Below are positions 60,498-64,000 of a stretch of 64,000 nt of DNA, piece by piece; position 1 is the stretch's first letter, and every line of letters starts with the position of its first letter. The notes beneath the pieces were generated by a model, which saw nothing but the letters and a program-made list of their open reading frames with translations, was not told the origin of the DNA and ran no database searches. The stretch comes from Streptomyces tendae. Lineage in GTDB: Bacteria; Actinomycetota; Actinomycetes; Streptomycetales; Streptomycetaceae. The stretch spans positions 3,720,001 through 3,784,000 of the forward strand of contig NZ_CP043959.1 in NCBI RefSeq assembly GCF_008632955.1. The letters are read 5' to 3'. Position numbers and translations under genes: made by a program.

Positions 60498-61127
60498 TCA
60501 GTCACCGGCCGGTTCGCGCGTCCGTCCGTCCGGTCCGGGGACGGTCACCGCCGCGTCGAGCAGGGGACCGAGTTCGCGGGCCGCCGTCGTCAGGGCGCGG
60601 ACGCTGCGCTCCGCCCGGGCGATCAGGATCGCCCCTTCGAGAGAGCTGATCATCAACGTGGCGAGCGGCCCGCTGCGCTGCTGGGGGACACCCATGTCCG
60701 TCAGGGCCCCGGCCACCGCCCCCGTCCACCGGGCGAAGGCCGCTTCCGCCGCCTCCCGGGTGGAGTCGGCCGTCCGGGCGCAGTCCACCGTGGCCGCGGC
60801 GACCGGGCAGCCGCCGTCGAAGCCCCCGGCCTCGTACTCGTCGGTCCACTGGCGGACCATCTGCGCGAACAGGCCGGACGGGGTCGGCTCGGGCAGCACG
60901 GCCAGGAAGCGGGCCACGCGGTCGCCGGCGTACCGGCCGGCCCAGCCCACCGCCTCGTTGACGAGCTGCTCCTTGCCGTCGGGGAAGTAGTGCTGGAGCG
61001 AGCCGCGCGGCGCCCGGGCGTGGGCGGCCACCTCGCGCATGCCGGTCGCCGCGACCCCCTCGCGCCGGATCAGCTGGGCGGCGCTGAAGACCATCCGCTC
61101 CCGCGGCCCTCGCTCGGCCTCTGCCAT
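60498..61127 (-). CDS. TetR family transcriptional regulator
   Basis: 209 residues. The N-terminal helix-turn-helix is [20 protein letters not shown] and [26 protein letters not shown], typical of the YxAF/LmrA-type TetR group; the rest is the ligand-binding domain with [14 protein letters not shown] 61127 has GGGAGG upstream. It is divergent from the dehydrogenase gene at 61282, and two matching palindromes in between (61178-61222) make that gene, and itself, the probable target. Confidence 0.92.
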   Translation of the reverse strand: MAEAERGPRERMVFSAAQLIRREGVAATGMREVAAHARAPRGSLQHYFPDGKEQLVNEAVGWAGRYAGDRVARFLAVLPEPTPSGLFAQMVRQWTDEYEAGGFDGGCPVAAATVDCARTADSTREAAEAAFARWTGAVAGALTDMGVPQQRSGPLATLMISSLEGAILIARAERSVRALTTAARELGPLLDAAVTVPGPDGRTREPAGD

Positions 61128-61177
61128 CCCGGCCTCCCGCACGTCCTCGTTTTCTCGTCCCCCACGGCCCATACAGC

Positions 61178-61222
61178 CTATGACCGGTGTCATAGAGGCC
61201 GCTACTATGACAGGTGTCATAG
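61178..61222. promoter_or_regulatory. Two TetR-type operators between divergent genes
   Basis: CTATGACCGGTGTCATAG (61178-61195) and CTATGACAGGTGTCATAG (61205-61222) have identical 7-bp arms and differ at one central base; their centres are 27 bp apart. They lie 51-95 bases before the TetR start and 60-104 bases before the dehydrogenase start. Confidence 0.85.
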
Positions 61223-61281
61223 TCGACGGTTTCACGAGGGCTCGGGGCGGCCTCGCGCGGCGCCCGGAACGGTGGTGCGAC

Positions 61282-62217
61282 ATGCGGGTGGGTTTCATCG
61301 GACTCGGAGTCATGGGCCGGCCCATGGCGCTCAACCTCCTGCGCGCCGGCACCCCGCTCGTCGTGTGGAACCGCACCCACGCCCGGTGCGCACCCCTGCG
61401 GGACGCCGGTGCCGAGGTCGCCGGAAGCCCCGCCGGGGTCTTCGAGCGGGCGGACACCGTCCTGCTGATGCTGGCCGACGAGTCGGCGGTCGACGCGGTG
61501 CTGGCCCGGGGCACCCCCGCCTTCGCCGCCCGCGTGGCCGGTCGCACCGTCGTCCACATGGGCACCACCTCGCCGGAGTACTCGGCCGGCCTCGAGCAGG
61601 CCGTGCGCGCCGCGGGCGGCGCCTACGCCGAGGTCCCGGTGTCCGGCTCCCGCGTTCCCGCGGAACAGGGACAACTGGTGGCGATGCTGGCCGGCGACGA
61701 CTCGGCCCTCGCGTCCGTACGGCCCCTGCTCGGCCCCCTGTGCCGTGAGTCGTTCGGCTGCGGGCCGGTGCCGAACGCGCTGCTGATGAAGCTCGCGGTC
61801 AACCTCTTCCTGATCACCCAGGTCACCGGGTTCACCGAGGCGTTCCACTTCGCGGAACGCCACGGACTGGACCGCGCCCGCTTCCTCGACGTGCTGGACG
61901 CGGGTCCCATGGCCAGTGCCGTCTCCCGGATGAAGGCGCCCAAGCTGCTCGCCCGGGACTTCACCGTCCAGGCCGCCGCCGAGGACGTACTGAAGAACAA
62001 CCGTCTGATCGCGGAGGCCGCCCGGGGGAGAGGAGTGGCCTCCCCGCTGCTCGATGTCTGCCACACCCTGTTCCAGGAGACCGTGGCCGGCGGGTACGGC
62101 GGCGAGGACATGGTGGCGGTGCTGCGCGCCCTGGAGGCCCGCACCGCCGACGCGCGCGGGGAGCCGGCCGCCGGCGTGGGCGCGCACCCTGACGACGACG
62201 CGGCGGGGTGCCCCTAG
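61282..62217 (+). CDS. 3-hydroxyisobutyrate dehydrogenase family NAD(P)-dependent oxidoreductase
   Basis: 311 residues. The Rossmann loop is [20 protein letters not shown], the substrate-binding [16 protein letters not shown] matches the family's DAPVSGG region, the catalytic Lys is in [13 protein letters not shown], and [19 protein letters not shown] is the C-terminal NAD-dependent signature. Relatives act on beta-hydroxy acids or imines, or as glyoxylate/succinic-semialdehyde reductases. ATG 61282 follows GGTGG. Likely repressed by the divergent TetR regulator. Confidence 0.9.
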   Translation: MRVGFIGLGVMGRPMALNLLRAGTPLVVWNRTHARCAPLRDAGAEVAGSPAGVFERADTVLLMLADESAVDAVLARGTPAFAARVAGRTVVHMGTTSPEYSAGLEQAVRAAGGAYAEVPVSGSRVPAEQGQLVAMLAGDDSALASVRPLLGPLCRESFGCGPVPNALLMKLAVNLFLITQVTGFTEAFHFAERHGLDRARFLDVLDAGPMASAVSRMKAPKLLARDFTVQAAAEDVLKNNRLIAEAARGRGVASPLLDVCHTLFQETVAGGYGGEDMVAVLRALEARTADARGEPAAGVGAHPDDDAAGCP

Positions 62218-62303
62218 GGCGACCGGCTCGCGGGCGGCCGGCGCCCGGCCGGCCCGCCTGAGGCCGCCGACAGGGCCGCCGCCCGGCGTGCGAGCATGGG
62301 CGG

Positions 62304-63110
62304 ATGAGCATTCTCCGCAGGAACAACGTCCGTGTGACGGGCGCCGCCACCGGGCGTCCCGTCGTCCTCGTGCACGGCTTCGGCTGTGACCAGAACATGT
62401 GGCGTCTGGTCGAGCCCCTCCTGGCCGAGGAGCACCCCCTGGTGCTCTTCGACTACGTCGGCGCCGGCCGTTCCGACCTGTCCGCCTGGCGGGCGGACCG
62501 CTACTCCTCCCTCGACGGCTACGCCCGTGACCTGGTGGAGGTCTGCGAGGAGCTGGACCTGCGCGACGCCGTGGTGGTCGGCCACTCGGTGAGCGCGATG
62601 ACCGGCGTGCTGGCCGCGGCCGCCGCCCCGGACCGCATCGGTTCCCTGGTCATGGTGTGCCCCTCGCCCCGTTACATCGACGAGGACGACTACCGCGGCG
62701 GCTTCACGGCCGAGGACATCGACGAACTCCTGGAGTCGCTGGAGTCCAACTACCTCGGCTGGTCCGCGACCATGGCTCCGGTCATCATGGGAAACCCGGA
62801 CCGTCCCGAGCTCGGTCAGGAGCTGACCAACAGCTTCTGCGCCACCGACCCGGACATCGCCCGGGTGTTCGCCCGCACCACCTTCCTCTCGGACAGCCGC
62901 AAGGACCTCGAGACCGTGACCGTCCCCACCCTGATCCTGGAGTGCGAGCAGGACGTCATCGCGCCCCGCGAGGTCGGCGCGTACGTCCACGCCGCGATAC
63001 CCGGCAGTGACCTGGTCACCCTGGCGGCCACCGGTCACTGCCCGCAGCTCAGCGCCCCTGAGGCCACCGCCGGGGCGATCCGCGCGTTCCTGTCCGCCGG
63101 AGCTCGGTGA
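62304..63110 (+). CDS. rsbQ: RsbQ-like alpha/beta hydrolase (energy-stress activator)
   Basis: 268 residues, close to Bacillus RsbQ in length and throughout its pattern: VLVHGFGCDQNMW, VLFDYVGAGRSDLSAW, nucleophile GHSVSAM (Ser), SNYLGWSATMAPVIMGNPDRPEL, LILECEQDVIAP (Asp) and ATGHCPQLSAPE (His). RsbQ is required for the PAS-domain phosphatase RsbP to activate the general stress response on energy loss. ATG 62304 begins the conserved region. Its stop overlaps the next GTG (GTGA), so it is translationally coupled to an RsbP-like gene, as in Bacillus. Confidence 0.9.
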   Translation: MSILRRNNVRVTGAATGRPVVLVHGFGCDQNMWRLVEPLLAEEHPLVLFDYVGAGRSDLSAWRADRYSSLDGYARDLVEVCEELDLRDAVVVGHSVSAMTGVLAAAAAPDRIGSLVMVCPSPRYIDEDDYRGGFTAEDIDELLESLESNYLGWSATMAPVIMGNPDRPELGQELTNSFCATDPDIARVFARTTFLSDSRKDLETVTVPTLILECEQDVIAPREVGAYVHAAIPGSDLVTLAATGHCPQLSAPEATAGAIRAFLSAGAR

Positions 63111-64000
63111 ACCGCGCCGGCGGTGGGCCGGACGAGCCCGGCGCGGGAGCGCCGGGCACGAGCGCTGCGTTCAGCGCGCTGCTGGAGGACTCGGCGGAGG
63201 ACCTGTACGAGTCGGCGCCGTGCGGCTACCTGTCCACCCTCATGGACGGCACCGTCGCCAAGATCAACGCCACCCTGCTGGAATGGCTCGGTCTGCGCCG
63301 CGAGGACGTGGTCGGCCACAAGCGCTTCAGCGACCTGCTCACCGTCGGCGGCAGGCTCTACCACGAGACGCACTTCGCCCCGTTGCTCCGCATGCAGGGA
63401 CACCTCGGCGGCATCGCGCTGGAGATGCGGGCGGCCTCCGGCAAGCGGCTGCCGGTCCTGGTCACCTCCACCCTCAAGCGGAGCGGCGACGGCGAACCGC
63501 TGCTGATCCGCACGACCGTCTTCGACGCCACCGACCGGCGCGCCTACGAGAAGGAACTGCTGCGGGCCCGCCAGGCGGCCGACGAGGCCCGCGCGCAGGC
63601 CGAGGCCGACCGCGCGCAGCTGCGTGAGGCGCTGGCGGTGCTCCAGCGCAGCCTGCTGCCCGCGACCCTGCCGGACCTCCCCGGGGTGGAGGTCGCCGGT
63701 TACTACCACACGGCCTCCCCGATGGAGCTGGGTGGCGACTTCTACGACCTGTTCGCGCTGGACGACATCCGGACCGCCTTCTTCCTCGGCGACGTCTGCG
63801 GCAAGGGTCCGCAGGCCGCGGCGCTGACCTCGCTCACCCGCTACACCCTGCGCGCCTCCATGATCCAGGACGCCGACCCGGTCGCCGACCTGCGCGTCCT
63901 GAACCGGGCCCTCATGGAGCGCTACACCGGAGATGATCCGCGCTACTGCACCGCCGTGGCCGGAGTGTTCGAACGCGCGGGGACATGCTGCGGGTGCGGT
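63107..64000 (+). CDS. rsbP: RsbP-like PAS-PP2C phosphatase (3' end outside window)
   Basis: 298 codons visible. PAS at about 25-150 (LYESAPCGYLSTLMDGTVAKINATLLEWLG), a coiled-coil linker (RARQAADEARAQAEADRAQLREAL) and the start of the PP2C domain (LGGDFYDLFAL, LGDVCGKG). GTG 63107 overlaps the rsbQ-like stop. Near the window edge the frame reads FERAGTCCGCG; adding one G at the run 63979-63982 would give AGDMLRVR, as expected for SpoIIE phosphatases, so a base is probably missing there. Confidence 0.85.
   Translation, partial: MNRAGGGPDEPGAGAPGTSAAFSALLEDSAEDLYESAPCGYLSTLMDGTVAKINATLLEWLGLRREDVVGHKRFSDLLTVGGRLYHETHFAPLLRMQGHLGGIALEMRAASGKRLPVLVTSTLKRSGDGEPLLIRTTVFDATDRRAYEKELLRARQAADEARAQAEADRAQLREALAVLQRSLLPATLPDLPGVEVAGYYHTASPMELGGDFYDLFALDDIRTAFFLGDVCGKGPQAAALTSLTRYTLRASMIQDADPVADLRVLNRALMERYTGDDPRYCTAVAGVFERAGTCCGCG

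Overview
The window is high-GC actinobacterial DNA and almost certainly a Streptomyces chromosome. The third codon position is strongly G/C, GTG/TTG starts and GGAGG-type ribosome sites are frequent, and many families are typical of that genus: DUF5709, DUF5133, DUF397 next to a WhiJ-like XRE regulator, DUF574 methyltransferase, snapalysin, streptogrisin-type protease, SpoIIE/PP2C phosphatases and the ATP-grasp RiPP pair tgmA/tgmB. I see no rRNA operon, convincing tRNA, CRISPR array, IS element or prophage. The window looks like core-to-subtelomeric chromosome rich in regulators and secreted enzymes.

Layout. 0-10 kb: the end of a GH65 phosphorylase, a GT-C-like membrane protein, a DUF5709 stress-type protein, a secreted GH64 beta-1,3-glucanase (frameshifted), a Gfo/Idh/MocA oxidoreductase, a VOC protein, an aldo/keto reductase and an ABC exporter. 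10-16 kb: a GlxA-type AraC regulator facing a small membrane protein, the graspetide (omega-ester RiPP) pair tgmA-tgmB, a DUF1232 protein, a repeat-containing membrane protein and a remnant of a berberine-bridge-type oxidase. 16-24.4 kb: a four-gene roadblock/LC7 plus DUF4388-like cluster, a DevS/DosS-type GAF histidine kinase and a second, complete GH65 enzyme. 24.4-36.5 kb: an FprA-type ferredoxin reductase with a possible iron box, a large SpoIIE sensor phosphatase, a WhiJ-like group (RsbW-like protein, DUF397, XRE), a DUF574 methyltransferase, an internally deleted molybdopterin oxidoreductase and a TPR protein. 36.5-43 kb: a 121-bp tandem repeat block, a secreted cutinase/polyester hydrolase, a LAL-type LuxR regulator, a PucR regulator and a second set of the same GC-rich repeat. 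43-48 kb: a complete branched-chain-amino-acid-type ABC importer operon (F-G-H-M-K). 48-57.8 kb: an aldo/keto reductase, snapalysin, a candidate free-standing small RNA, a secretory lipase, an S1 protease, another SpoIIE phosphatase, a coiled-coil protein and a frameshifted Na+/H+ antiporter. 57.9-64 kb: htpG, a TetR regulator divergent from a 3-hydroxyisobutyrate-dehydrogenase-type gene with two operators between them, and an RsbQ-RsbP energy-stress module running off the end.

Functional themes. Three PP2C phosphatases, one RsbW-like kinase, RsbQ and a DevS-like kinase show a dense partner-switching and stress-signalling network. The secreted enzymes are an extracellular degradation set: glucanase, cutinase, lipase, snapalysin and S1 protease. 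The glucanase and the S1 protease share an identical 14-bp palindrome upstream, suggesting one repressor. The most novel-looking items are the tgmAB pair without a nearby methyltransferase, the promoter-hairpins-terminator RNA unit at 50.46-50.64 kb, and the roadblock/DUF4388 cluster without a GTPase.

Sequence quality caveat. Seven to nine apparent single-base losses, nearly all at short C or G runs, break otherwise well-conserved reading frames (GH64, antiporter, the 29.2-29.8 kb gene, RsbP). They look more like consensus errors than real pseudogenes. The deletions in the molybdopterin oxidoreductase and the oxidase remnant are large and of a different kind.
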